A stretch of 64,000 nucleotides of DNA, taken from assembly GCF_900110735.1 (NCBI RefSeq), contig NZ_FOET01000004.1:62001-126000 (forward strand), given 5' to 3'. The position numbers were made by a program, and so were the translations under genes. The DNA is from Streptomyces radiopugnans. GTDB taxonomy: Bacteria; Actinomycetota; Actinomycetes; Streptomycetales; Streptomycetaceae. Each line of letters opens with the position of its first letter. The first letter of the stretch is position 1. Below are positions 33,195 through 42,360 of this stretch, in pieces. The notes under the pieces are model-generated. The model did not search any database. It saw only the letters and a program-made list of their open reading frames with translations, and was not told where the DNA came from.

Positions 33195-36100
33195 TCAGTC
33201 TTGGTGGTCCACCGTCAGGGACAGGTCGATCTCGTCGTCGCTCATCGCGGAGATCAGTTCGACGAGCTGCCGCTCCACCTCGGCGGCGAGCAGCTCGACG
33301 GTGGGGTGCTCGAACAGGTCGCGGACCTGGAGGGGGCAGTCGAAGGCGGCCCGCAGGCGGGAGGCGGCGGCCACGGCGCGCAGCGAGTGCCCGCCCAGTG
33401 CGAAGAAGTCGTCGTGCACGCCGACCCGGGGCACCCCCAGCACCTCGGCCCAGATCTGCGCCGTCACCGTCTCGGTGGGGGTCCTCGGCGGTGTGAACTC
33501 GGCGGGGGCGGGGGGTTCGGGCTCGGGCAGGGCGGCGGTGTCGAGCTTGCCCTGCACGGTCAGCGGTAGCGCGTCGAGTACGGCGAAGGCGGCCGGGACC
33601 TGGTAGGCGGGCAGATGGGCGCGGCAGTGGGCGGCCAGGGACTCGGCGGTGAGGCCCCGGCCTGCGGCATAGCCCACCAGGGAGCGTTCGCCGCGCAGCT
33701 CGCGGACCACGACGGCGGCCGAGTGGACGCCGGGGTGGCGGCGCAGCACGGCCTCGGTCTCGCCCGGTTCGACGCGGAAGCCGCGGATCTTGACCTGGTC
33801 GTCGCTCCTGCCGGTGAACTCCAGGTCGCCCGAGGGCAGTCGGCGCACCATGTCGCCGGTGCGGTAGAGCCGGCCGCCGCCGGGGACGAAGGAGTCGGGC
33901 ACGAACCGCTCCGCGGTCAGCGCCGGCCGTCCCAGATAGCCGCGCGCCAGCTCCGGCCCGCCGACCAGCAGTTCGCCGGGGACGCCGAGCGGGGCGAGGT
34001 TGCCGTGAGGGTCCACCACGTAGGCCCGGCGCGAGCCCAGCGGGCGGCCGATCGGCACCCGACCGCCGACCGGTGCGGTGACCGGGTGGGCCGTGGCGGA
34101 GACGACCGACTCGGTGGGCCCGTAGGTGTTGACGACGGGAACGCCGGGCAGGTGGGCGAACCACCGCTCCAGCGGCCCCGAGGGCAGCTCCTCTCCCCCG
34201 GTGACCAGCAGGCGCAGGCTCGCCAGGTCGCCGGCGACCGTCTCCAGCCGGGCGACCACCTCCTCCCAGTAGGAGGGGGTGAGTTCCATGACGGTGATCC
34301 CCTCGGCGCGCACCCGTTCGGCCAGTTCCTCCACCGACCACACCTCGTCGGGGCGGACGACCACGGTCGCGCCCGCCCCGAGCGCGGGCAGGATCTGCTC
34401 CAGCGAGGCGTCGAAGGAGAAGGAGGCGAAGGTCAGCACCCGGTCCCGGGCGGTGATCGCGAACAGCTCGCGGGCTGCGGCGACATGGGCGGCCAGGGCG
34501 TGGTGCTCCACGCCGACGGCCTTGGGCCGGCCGGTGGAACCGGAGGTGAAGATGGTGTAGGCCAGATCGTGCGGGTCAGGCGTATGGCGGGGCGCGCCGG
34601 GGTCGGGGCGCACCTCGTCGGCCGGTACGACGGGGACCGCGAGCGCGGCGAGCGCTTCCGCGGTGGACGCGTCGCCCACCACGCATCCCACCTCGGCCTC
34701 GGCGACCATGAACCGCAGCCGCTCGGCGGGGAGGCGGGGGTCGAGCGGTACGTACACCCCGCCGGCCCGCCACACCGCCAGCATCGCCACCACCGACCCG
34801 ATCCCGCGCCGTACGCAGACGCCCACGGCGCTCCCCCGGCCCACTCCCGCGGCGGCCAGCGCCGCCGCCAGCCCGCCGGTCAGCCCGTCGAGCTCGCCGT
34901 AGGTCACCGACCGCCGCCCGCACACCAGCGCCGGCGCACCCGGCTCGCCCGCCGCGGCCACGGCGGTGAACGCCTCGGGCCCGGGGGCGGGCCGGTCCGC
35001 CCCCGCGGTGGCGACCAGGTGTGCGCGTTCGGCGGGCGACAGCAGGTCCACCCGGTGGACGGGGACGTCCGGGTCGGCCGTGACGGCGGCCAGCACCCGT
35101 CCCACGTGCTCGGCCAGCCGGGTGGCGGTGGCGGCGTCGAAGAGGTCGGCCGCGTACTCGACGTTGAGGGCGAACCGGTCGGGATAGAGGAGGAAGGTGG
35201 TGGTCAGGTCGAACTTGGCCGACGCCCACGGCAGGTCGAATCCGTTCGCCTCCAGCCCCTCGATGTCCGGCCCCGCCGCGGGGCTCTCCTGGACGTCGAC
35301 CATCACCTGGAACAGCGGGTTGCGGGACAGGTCGCGCTCGGGCCGCAGCCGCTCCACCAGCTTCTCGAAGGGCACGTCCTGGTGGTCGAAGGCGCCCAGC
35401 ACGGTCGCCCGGACCCTTCCGAGCAGTTCGGCGAAGGTGGGGGAGCCGGACAGGTCGCCGCGCAGGACGACGGTGTTGACGAAGAACCCGACCAGCCGCT
35501 CCAGCTCCGTCCGGCCGCGGCCGGCGACGGGGGTGCCCACGGGGACGTCGTCCTGCCCGGACCAGCGGGCCAGCACCGTCTGCACCGCGGCCAGGAGGAC
35601 CATGAAGCGCGTCGCCCCCTGCTCGCGGGCGAAGACGTCCAGCCGGGCGGCCAGTTCGGACGGCAGTCCCACCTCGACCGCACCGCCACGGCCCGACCAG
35701 GCCGTGGGGCGGGGGCGGTCGGTGGGCAGCCGCAGCACCGGGAGGTCCTTCAGCTCCTCCTCCCAGTAGTCCAGCCGGCCCTCCAGCGTCCCGTCTCCGG
35801 CCCGCTCGCGCTGCCACACCGCGAAGTCGCCGTACTGCACGGGTGGTTCGGGCAGCGTCGGGGCCCGGCCCGCCAGGCGCGCCCGGTAGCAGGCCGCCAG
35901 CTCCTCGGTGAAGACGTCCTTGGACCAGCCGTCGGTGGCCACGTGGTGGAAGGCGAGGACGGCGACGTGGTCGCGCGGTCCCAGCTCCCACACCCCGGCG
36001 CGCAGCATCGGCGGGCGGTCCAGGTCGAAGCGGCGGGTGGCGAGCGCGTGGGCCTGCTCCCGCACCGCTTCCAGCCGGGCCGCCTCGTCCTCGCCGTCCG

Positions 36101-39100
36101 GGGCGTGCCGCCACTCCAGCGGTACGCCCGTCGGGTCGCAGACCTGCTGTGCGGGGCGGCCGTCCACCTCGACCAGGGCGGTGCGCAGCACCTCGTGCCG
36201 GGCCGTCATGTCGTCCAGCGCGGCCTGCCAGGCGTCGCGGTCCAGGCCGCCGCGCAGACGCCAGGAGAACCACAGGACGTACTCGTCGCCCGCCTCGGAG
36301 GTGCGGTCCAGGAACCACAGCCGCTCCTGGGCGAAGGACATCGGCAGCGGGCCGGAGCGGTCCACGGGGGTGACCGCGGTCCCGGCGGCCCGGCGCGCGG
36401 CGGCCACGGCCGGGCCGAACTCGCGGATGCGGGGGTTCTCGAACAGGGTGCGCAGCTCGATGTCGCGGCCCAGGCGCTCGGCGACGCGGGAGACCGCCAT
36501 CGTGGCGAGCAGGGAGTGCCCGCCCAGGTCGAAGAAGCCGTCGTCGATGCCGACCCGTTCGACGCCGAGGACGTCCGCCCAGACGGCCGCGATGATCCGC
36601 TCGCTCTCGTCGCGGGGCGGGGTGTGGGCGACGCGGCCGGTGGCGCGGTCGGGGCGGGCGTCGGGCAGCGCGGCGCGGTCGAGCTTGCCCGAGGCGTTCA
36701 CGGGGAGCGCGTCGAGGAGCACGAAGTCGGAGGGCACCGCGTAGTGCGGCAGCCGCTCGGCGCACCAGGACCGCAGCGCGGCCGGCTCGACGGTGCCGCC
36801 GGTGCCGCCGGTGCCGCCGGTGCCGCCGGTCACGACGTAGCCGATCAGGGTCTGGCCGGTCCCGGTGTCGGGCCGCACGGCGGCGGCGGCCACCCCGGGG
36901 CACTCGCGCAGGGCCGCCTCGACCTCGCCGAGCTCGACGCGGAAGCCGCGGATCTTGACCTGGTCGTCGCTCCTGCCGAGGAACTCCAGGTCGCCCGAGG
37001 GCAGCCACCGGACGATGTCGCCGGTGCGGTAGAGCCGGCCGCCGCCGGGGACGAAGGGATCGGGCACGAACCGCTCCGCGGTCAGCGCCGGCCGTCCCAG
37101 GTAGCCGCGCGCCAGCTCCGGCCCGCCGATGAGCAGTTCGCCGGGGACGCCGACGTCCACGGGCCGGTCGTGCGCGTCCACCACGTACACCCGGCGCGAG
37201 CCCAGCGGGCGGCCGATCGGCACCCGGCCGCCGACCGGCCCGGTGACCTCGTACGTGGTGGAGGTGACGGTCGTCTCGGTCGGTCCGTAGGCGTTGCAGA
37301 CCCGCACGTGGGGCGCCGCGGCCCGCCAGGCGGCCAGCGCCTCGGCCGGTACGGACTCCCCGCCCAGGATCAGCAGCCGCAGGCCGGCCAGTCTCGCGGC
37401 GGCACGGCGGTCGAGGGAGAACGCCAGCTCGGTCCAGTAGGTGGGCGGGAGGTTCACGACGGTGACGCCGTGCCGCTCGACCACCTCGGGCACCTGGGTC
37501 GGCAGCCACGGCTCGTCGGGGCGGACGATCACCTGCGCGCCGCACGTCAGCGCGGGCAGCACCTGGTCCAGGGAGGCATCGAAGGAGAAGGAGGCGAAGG
37601 CCAGCACCCGGTCCCCGGCGGTGATGCCGTAGCGGTCGCGGGCGGCGGCGACATGGGCGGCCAGGGCCTGGTGCTCCACGCCGACGGCCTTGGGCCGGCC
37701 GGTGGAACCGGAGGTGAAGATGACATGCGCCAGGTCGTGCGGACCGGGGGTGCGGCGGGGGCCGCCGGGGTCGAAGCCGGCGGTGTCGGCACGTACGGCG
37801 ACCGCTTCCAGTCCGGCGGCCGTCCTCGCGGTCGCCGCGTCGGCGACGACGCAGCCCACCTCGGCCTCGGCGACCATGAACCGCAGCCGCTCGGGCGGCA
37901 GGTCGGGGTCCAGCGGCACGTACACCCCGCCGGCCCGCCACACCGCCAGCATCGCCACCACCGACCCGATCCCGCGCCGCAGCAGGACCCCCACCGCGCT
38001 CCCCCGGCCCACCCCCGCGGCGGCCAGCGCCGCCGCCAGCCCGCCGGTCAGCCCGTCGAGCTCGCCGTAGGTCACCGACCGCCGCCCGCACACCAGCGCC
38101 GGCGCACCCGGCTCGCCCGCCGCGGCCACGGCGGGCGCGGGACCGGCCGGGCGGTCGGGGGCGGTGCTCCAACGCGCCTCGGGCCGGACGCCCGCCGCGT
38201 GCGGCGCGGGACCGTCCGGCAGGGGCCCGCCGTGCGGGGACTCGCCCCGCAGGGGCTCCAGGCGCCGGGCGAGTTCCCCCACCGGGGTCCGCGGGTCGTC
38301 CAGGACCGCGCGCAGCAGCCCGGTGTAGGCGGAGGCGAACCGGTGCATGGTCCCGGCGTCGAACAGGGCGGTGGCGTACTGCAGCCGGGCTGCGATGCCG
38401 CCGTCCGCGCGCAGGCTGAGGTCGAGGAAGACGTCCATCGTGGTGCCGGTGAGCGGCGGCGCCACCAGCTCCGCCTCCAGTCCCGGCAGGACGACGGGCC
38501 GCTGGGCGGTGTTGAGCAGGGTGAACGACGCCTGGGCCAGCGGGTGGCGGGACAGGTCGCGTTCGCCGCCCACCGCGCGTACCACGTGGTCGAAGGGCGC
38601 GTCGGCGTGCGAGAGGTCCTTCAGGACGCCGGTGCGGACCCGCTCCAGGAGGGCGCCGAAGGCGGGTTCGCCGGACAGGTCGGTGCGCAGGACGACGGTG
38701 TTGACGAACGGGCCGATCAGCTCCGCCGTTCCCGCGTGGCCGCGGTCGGCCATCGTGGTGCACACCGCGATGTCGGTACGGCCCGTGCAGCGGGCCAGCA
38801 GTGCCTGGTAGACGGCGAGCAGCAGCATGTAGCGGGTCGCGCGGTGCTCGCGGGCGACCCTGTCGACGTCGGCCACCAGGTCGGCGGGCAGGGTGAAGCG
38901 GACGACGTCGCCGGAACCGTCCCAGAACCGGGGGCGCGGCCGGTCGGTCGGCAGGTCCAGGGGGGCGGTGCCGCGCAGCCGGTCGCGCCAGTAGCCGAGC
39001 AGGCGTTCCATGCGCGGGCCGCTCAGCCGTTCGGCCTGGGCACGGGCGAAGTCGGCGTACCGCAGGGCCGGCGGGGCCACGGCCTCGCCCCGGTAGCCCG

Positions 39101-39584
39101 CGGCCAGCTCGCGCAGCAGCACGTCCCACGACCAGCCGTCGACGGCGATGTGGTGCACCACCAGGAGCAGCAGGTGGTCGTCGGGTGCCAGACGGGCGAG
39201 GACCGCGCGCATCGGGTGCTGCGTCGCCAGGTCCAGCGGACGGCCCAGCTCGCGGGCGAACAGTTCCTCGGCGCTGCCGGCCTCGGTCCGCTCCAGCACC
39301 GCGCCGCCCGGGCCGTCCACCCGGGGGACGGGCTCACCGTCGACGGCGGCGAACCGGGTGCGCAGCACCTCGTGCCGGTCCACGACGCCCGTCAGCGCCC
39401 TCTCCAGCGCCGGCACGTCGAGCGGACCGCGGATGCGCAGCGCCAGGGGGAGCAGGGAGTCGGAGGAGTCTTCGGCGAGCTGGTCCAGGAACCACAGCCG
39501 CCGCTGAGCGAAGGATGCCGTGCGGTCGTCGTCACCGTGCCTCGCCCCGTGGGGGGCGGCTCCTGTTGTCACTGTGGCCTCCAT
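33195..39584 (-). CDS. Nonribosomal peptide synthetase, C-A-T-C-A-T (upstream modules)
   Basis: A 2129-aa two-module NRPS. Module 1: C domain from the N-terminus (HHIAVDG about residue 142), A domain (FDASLDQ about 668), carrier (FFDLGGHSL about 1024). Module 2: C domain (HHVATDG about 1213), A domain (FDASLEQ about 1726), carrier (GGHSLR about 2066), then a short acidic tail (SDDEIDLSLTVDHQD) that could dock onto the next NRPS. Because it begins with a condensation domain, it should receive an acyl group from an upstream carrier, most simply the free carrier protein in this cluster. By-eye codes are D-A-D-N-I-G-A-V-T and D-A-E-E-V-G-T-V-S; neither is a code I recognise. The two A domains share near-identical DNA blocks. 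Confidence 0.96.
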   Translation of the reverse strand: MEATVTTGAAPHGARHGDDDRTASFAQRRLWFLDQLAEDSSDSLLPLALRIRGPLDVPALERALTGVVDRHEVLRTRFAAVDGEPVPRVDGPGGAVLERTEAGSAEELFARELGRPLDLATQHPMRAVLARLAPDDHLLLLVVHHIAVDGWSWDVLLRELAAGYRGEAVAPPALRYADFARAQAERLSGPRMERLLGYWRDRLRGTAPLDLPTDRPRPRFWDGSGDVVRFTLPADLVADVDRVAREHRATRYMLLLAVYQALLARCTGRTDIAVCTTMADRGHAGTAELIGPFVNTVVLRTDLSGEPAFGALLERVRTGVLKDLSHADAPFDHVVRAVGGERDLSRHPLAQASFTLLNTAQRPVVLPGLEAELVAPPLTGTTMDVFLDLSLRADGGIAARLQYATALFDAGTMHRFASAYTGLLRAVLDDPRTPVGELARRLEPLRGESPHGGPLPDGPAPHAAGVRPEARWSTAPDRPAGPAPAVAAAGEPGAPALVCGRRSVTYGELDGLTGGLAAALAAAGVGRGSAVGVLLRRGIGSVVAMLAVWRAGGVYVPLDPDLPPERLRFMVAEAEVGCVVADAATARTAAGLEAVAVRADTAGFDPGGPRRTPGPHDLAHVIFTSGSTGRPKAVGVEHQALAAHVAAARDRYGITAGDRVLAFASFSFDASLDQVLPALTCGAQVIVRPDEPWLPTQVPEVVERHGVTVVNLPPTYWTELAFSLDRRAAARLAGLRLLILGGESVPAEALAAWRAAAPHVRVCNAYGPTETTVTSTTYEVTGPVGGRVPIGRPLGSRRVYVVDAHDRPVDVGVPGELLIGGPELARGYLGRPALTAERFVPDPFVPGGGRLYRTGDIVRWLPSGDLEFLGRSDDQVKIRGFRVELGEVEAALRECPGVAAAAVRPDTGTGQTLIGYVVTGGTGGTGGTGGTVEPAALRSWCAERLPHYAVPSDFVLLDALPVNASGKLDRAALPDARPDRATGRVAHTPPRDESERIIAAVWADVLGVERVGIDDGFFDLGGHSLLATMAVSRVAERLGRDIELRTLFENPRIREFGPAVAAARRAAGTAVTPVDRSGPLPMSFAQERLWFLDRTSEAGDEYVLWFSWRLRGGLDRDAWQAALDDMTARHEVLRTALVEVDGRPAQQVCDPTGVPLEWRHAPDGEDEAARLEAVREQAHALATRRFDLDRPPMLRAGVWELGPRDHVAVLAFHHVATDGWSKDVFTEELAACYRARLAGRAPTLPEPPVQYGDFAVWQRERAGDGTLEGRLDYWEEELKDLPVLRLPTDRPRPTAWSGRGGAVEVGLPSELAARLDVFAREQGATRFMVLLAAVQTVLARWSGQDDVPVGTPVAGRGRTELERLVGFFVNTVVLRGDLSGSPTFAELLGRVRATVLGAFDHQDVPFEKLVERLRPERDLSRNPLFQVMVDVQESPAAGPDIEGLEANGFDLPWASAKFDLTTTFLLYPDRFALNVEYAADLFDAATATRLAEHVGRVLAAVTADPDVPVHRVDLLSPAERAHLVATAGADRPAPGPEAFTAVAAAGEPGAPALVCGRRSVTYGELDGLTGGLAAALAAAGVGRGSAVGVCVRRGIGSVVAMLAVWRAGGVYVPLDPRLPAERLRFMVAEAEVGCVVGDASTAEALAALAVPVVPADEVRPDPGAPRHTPDPHDLAYTIFTSGSTGRPKAVGVEHHALAAHVAAARELFAITARDRVLTFASFSFDASLEQILPALGAGATVVVRPDEVWSVEELAERVRAEGITVMELTPSYWEEVVARLETVAGDLASLRLLVTGGEELPSGPLERWFAHLPGVPVVNTYGPTESVVSATAHPVTAPVGGRVPIGRPLGSRRAYVVDPHGNLAPLGVPGELLVGGPELARGYLGRPALTAERFVPDSFVPGGGRLYRTGDMVRRLPSGDLEFTGRSDDQVKIRGFRVEPGETEAVLRRHPGVHSAAVVVRELRGERSLVGYAAGRGLTAESLAAHCRAHLPAYQVPAAFAVLDALPLTVQGKLDTAALPEPEPPAPAEFTPPRTPTETVTAQIWAEVLGVPRVGVHDDFFALGGHSLRAVAAASRLRAAFDCPLQVRDLFEHPTVELLAAEVERQLVELISAMSDDEIDLSLTVDHQD
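34846..34966. repeat. Duplicated A-domain block, copy 1
   Basis: This 121-base stretch in the second A domain of the upstream NRPS is identical to 38014-38134 in its first A domain; neighbouring blocks are nearly identical. It encodes the same N-terminal A-domain residues (TYGELDGLTGGLAAALAA). Confidence 0.85.
36792..36830. repeat. 9-base tandem repeat inside NRPS
   Basis: The unit GGTGCCGCC is repeated about four times, encoding a Gly-Gly-Thr run in a surface loop of the first A domain between the A8 and A10 motifs. It is a slippage-prone microsatellite whose copy number could vary in multiples of three residues. Confidence 0.8.
38014..38134. repeat. Duplicated A-domain block, copy 2
   Basis: Identical to 34846-34966 over 121 bases (offset 3168). 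It lies in the first A domain of the upstream NRPS. Confidence 0.85.
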
Positions 39585-39690
39585 GCGGTGTTTTCCCGAA
39601 GACTGCCGCCGCCGGGAGGCCTGCCGACAGGGAAGAAGGCGCAGCCCCGTGCGCAGTGCGGCCTGCGCGTCCGTCCCTTCGCGCGGACAC

Positions 39691-39740
39691 GGGCGCGCGG
39701 CGGCCCCTCCGGGTGGAGCCGGAGGGACCGCCGCGCGCCC
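39691..39740 (-). terminator. Long hairpin between LanB-like gene and NRPS
   Basis: The arms at 39691-39712 and 39719-39740 pair over 22 bp with one mismatch around a 6-base loop (GTGGAG). It lies after the LanB-like gene stop and 107 bases before the NRPS start on the minus strand. It may end the upstream transcript, implying a separate NRPS promoter, or act as a partial terminator. Confidence 0.7.
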
Positions 39741-39776
39741 GGGGGCTCGGAGCAGGGGGCGGGGCCGGGGCCGGTG

Positions 39777-42065
39777 CTACACCTCCCCCGTGTCGGCCAC
39801 GGCGACGAAGCGCAGTTCGGAGGTGTAGGAGCGGCCCTCGTCGTCGGTCAGCCAGGTCTGCTCGGGGGTGGGCAGCATCTCGGTGACGACGACCTGCCCG
39901 TCCGGGTCCCTGCGGGCCAGCCGGCGCAGCGCCTTGGCCAGGACGGTCACGTAGACCGGGCTGTCGAAGTCGACGTAGAACGGGCGGGGTTCGGCCGGGG
40001 AGGCGACGAACACGAAACGCGGCAGACCGGTCTCCTCCCGCCACTGGCGGGCCCGCACGAATCTGCGTGCCTCGTCCTTCTCGGCGGCGAAGTCCGTCGA
40101 GCCCGCGGGGATCCGCCAGGTCTCCCTGGCCACCACGAGCCGGTCGACCGTGATCCGCGGCGAGTGGGCGGCCTCGGGCAGGACCTGGAACAGATCCATC
40201 GCCAGGGTGGTCAGGACGTGCGAGAACACGTCCACGGCCGCGAACTCGGCGCCGTCGGGCAGGACGACCGCCAGTTCCCCGTCCTCCCGCTCGCGCACCG
40301 TGACGTCCGCGCTGTTCACGGTGCGCGGCCGGGCGGGGTCGGCGGTGAAGTCGAGCAGGGCCACCTGGTGGTCCCGCGGCCGGACCAGGGCGTGCCGGAT
40401 GCGGGCCGACAGGCGGGAGCGGTGTTCCTTGGGCAGCAGCGGCATCAGGCGCGGACCGGGATGGTCGCGGTCGGTGAGCGCGGTCAGTTCGCCGGGGTCG
40501 GGGTGCTGGTGGACGAAGAGCGAGGCGCCCAGGGTGTTGGCCGCCAGGTGCAGTTCCCCCAGGACGAGTTCGAAGTCGCCGCGTGCGACGGCCTCCGCCC
40601 CCTCGGCGGCGATCATGATGTCGGGGCTGATGTAGCGGGCCGCCGTCCAGCCGCCGCCCGGCCCGCCGAACCGCTCGCGCACCGGTCCCGCGACGTCCTC
40701 CAGCGACAGCCGCACCCGGCGGGCTCCCGGCGGGGGCGCCAGGATCCCCTCCCAGCGGTCCTGGAAGTCGCGCTGGAGCCCGGGCGCCGCCGTACGGGCG
40801 TCACCGTGCAGGACGGGCATGCAGGCGAACCAGAACGCGGCCAGGTCGACCGGCCCGCGCGCGGCCAGGCCGCGGTAGACCTCCTTCGCCCGGTCCATCA
40901 CCGCGTCGGCCAGCCGGGCGGTGAGCCAGCCGGCGCTGGTCAGCAGCGGCTCCAGCGGAGCGAGGGCGTCGCGCACGGCGGGGCCGAGGCGTGCGGTGGC
41001 GGCACGCCGGCAGTCGGAGTAGACCAGGGCGCGGCACGGTGCCGTCCCGGCCGACTTCTCCCGCACGGCGGCGGTCTCGGTCAGTGCGGTGAACTCCTCC
41101 TCCAGCTCGGTCAGGGCGGTCACCAGCGCGTCCGCGCCCCTCGCGTCCCGTACCCGGGCGCGGCGCCGCTCCAGGGCCTCCAGCGCGTCCAGTCCGCGCC
41201 TTCGCGCCTGCGCGTCGCCCACCCGTTCCAGCCAGGCCCGCAGGGAGCGTTCGGGGTGGGTGCCGGCGGGCACCTCCAGGCGCCACACCGCCCAGCGCCG
41301 CGCCACCAGGTCCTCCAGCACGGCGGGCACGTCGGTGCGGGGCAGGGCGGCGGCGATCTCCCGCGCGGTCCGCACGCCGTCGCACCGCGCCAGGACGGCG
41401 GCGGTCGCCTCGTCGACGGTCTGCGGCGGCCGGCCCGGCACCGTGACCCGGGCGCCGTCCAGGCGGACGAACGGGACGCGCCGGGGGGCCGTCCACTCCC
41501 GCAGCGCGGGGTCGGCGCCGATCGTCGAGGCGAGGGCGTCGACGGCCCAGCCGGCCCAGTAGACCTCGGAGTCGGCGACCAGACCGCGGCCGGCGTCCAC
41601 CTCCACCCCGTCGGTGCGCGGGTCCCAGCGGCCCCAGCCGACGGGGCCGAAGAAGCCGATGGTGTCGTTCTTGACGCAGAAGCGCTGCCAGTAGTGCGCC
41701 ACCAGCTCCTCGCGCTGGCGCGGCATGCTGGTGCGCCCGGCCGCGGTCGGCGTCCAGTTCAGGAACGGTTTGAGGCCCGAGTCGAGCACCGGCCGGTTCT
41801 GCCAGGCCACGGCCTCGCGGAAGGCGGGGGTGCGGGCGATGTCCTGGAGGATGTGGGCGGTCTCCACGGCGGCGTCGGCGTACAGGCGGGCGAAGTCGTC
41901 CCACCGCTCACCGGCCGGTCGCTCGCCGGGGGCGAACTTGTCGGCGGCGGCGGCCAGTCCGGGCGGTGCCAGCCGCAGCACCCCCTCGGCGGGGAACCCC
42001 GGGCCGCGCAGCGCGAACTGCTCCCACAGCCGCCAGCGTCCGCCGGGCAGACGGGTGTCGGTCAC
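39777..42065 (-). CDS. LanB-like protein (lantibiotic dehydratase N-terminal/glutamylation domain only)
   Basis: A 762-aa protein related to the tRNA-dependent glutamylation domain of class I lanthipeptide dehydratases. The conserved core reads NWTPTAAGRTSMPRQREELV then KNDTIGFFGPVGWGRW at about residues 100-148, and the C-terminus carries PRFVFVASPAEPRPFYVDFD. No SpaB_C-type elimination domain is present and none is encoded nearby. LanB-like proteins of this kind use aminoacyl-tRNA to modify Ser/Thr or, as PEARLs, to add amino acids to a scaffold. GTG 42065 lies 10 bases after the carrier protein stop. It is a paralogue of the first LanB-like gene and shares a 148-base identical block. Confidence 0.85.
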   Translation of the reverse strand: MTDTRLPGGRWRLWEQFALRGPGFPAEGVLRLAPPGLAAAADKFAPGERPAGERWDDFARLYADAAVETAHILQDIARTPAFREAVAWQNRPVLDSGLKPFLNWTPTAAGRTSMPRQREELVAHYWQRFCVKNDTIGFFGPVGWGRWDPRTDGVEVDAGRGLVADSEVYWAGWAVDALASTIGADPALREWTAPRRVPFVRLDGARVTVPGRPPQTVDEATAAVLARCDGVRTAREIAAALPRTDVPAVLEDLVARRWAVWRLEVPAGTHPERSLRAWLERVGDAQARRRGLDALEALERRRARVRDARGADALVTALTELEEEFTALTETAAVREKSAGTAPCRALVYSDCRRAATARLGPAVRDALAPLEPLLTSAGWLTARLADAVMDRAKEVYRGLAARGPVDLAAFWFACMPVLHGDARTAAPGLQRDFQDRWEGILAPPPGARRVRLSLEDVAGPVRERFGGPGGGWTAARYISPDIMIAAEGAEAVARGDFELVLGELHLAANTLGASLFVHQHPDPGELTALTDRDHPGPRLMPLLPKEHRSRLSARIRHALVRPRDHQVALLDFTADPARPRTVNSADVTVREREDGELAVVLPDGAEFAAVDVFSHVLTTLAMDLFQVLPEAAHSPRITVDRLVVARETWRIPAGSTDFAAEKDEARRFVRARQWREETGLPRFVFVASPAEPRPFYVDFDSPVYVTVLAKALRRLARRDPDGQVVVTEMLPTPEQTWLTDDEGRSYTSELRFVAVADTGEV
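41621..41768. repeat. Identical 148-bp block shared by the two LanB-like genes, copy 1
   Basis: Identical by eye to 46785-46932 (offset 5164), although the flanking parts of the two genes have diverged strongly. It covers the conserved TAAGRTSMPRQREELVAHYW core. Confidence 0.85.
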
Positions 42066-42075
42066 GGTCTGCTCC

Positions 42076-42360
42076 TCACACCCGGACGAAGTCGGAGTCG
42101 ACGACGGAGGCGAGGTCGGCGGGCGTGGGGTAGGCGAAGACGAGCGAGACCGGCACCTCCACCCCCAGGGCCTCCTGGATCCTGCCGGTGATCTGGAAGG
42201 CGGTCAGGGAGTCGCCGCCGACCTCGTAGAAGTCGCTGTCGCGGTCGAGGCCGGCCGTGCCGAGGGTCTCCCGGTAGACGGCGACCAGCAGATCGACGGT
42301 GGCGGTGGCGTCGGCGGTGGCGGTGCTGGTGTCGGTGTCGGCGTGGTCGGTGGCGGTCAT
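42076..42360 (-). CDS. Free-standing peptidyl carrier protein
   Basis: A 94-aa carrier protein. The phosphopantetheine site is DFYEVGGDSLTAF (Ser about residue 51), followed by a second conserved helix (VPVSLVFAYPTPADLASVV). The first 20 residues are a Thr/Ala/Asp-rich tail. It starts in an ATGA overlap with the PLP enzyme stop. The adjacent stand-alone A domain is the obvious loader. Its acyl cargo could be modified by the PLP enzyme or LanB-like proteins, or passed to the first condensation domain of the NRPS. Confidence 0.93.
   Translation of the reverse strand: MTATDHADTDTSTATADATATVDLLVAVYRETLGTAGLDRDSDFYEVGGDSLTAFQITGRIQEALGVEVPVSLVFAYPTPADLASVVDSDFVRV

Noticed and set aside
33615..42191. 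A plus-strand open frame of about 2850 codons opposite the NRPS
   Set aside because: It has Gly/Gln/Val-rich low-complexity composition with no domains and lies antisense to well-supported NRPS and LanB-like genes.
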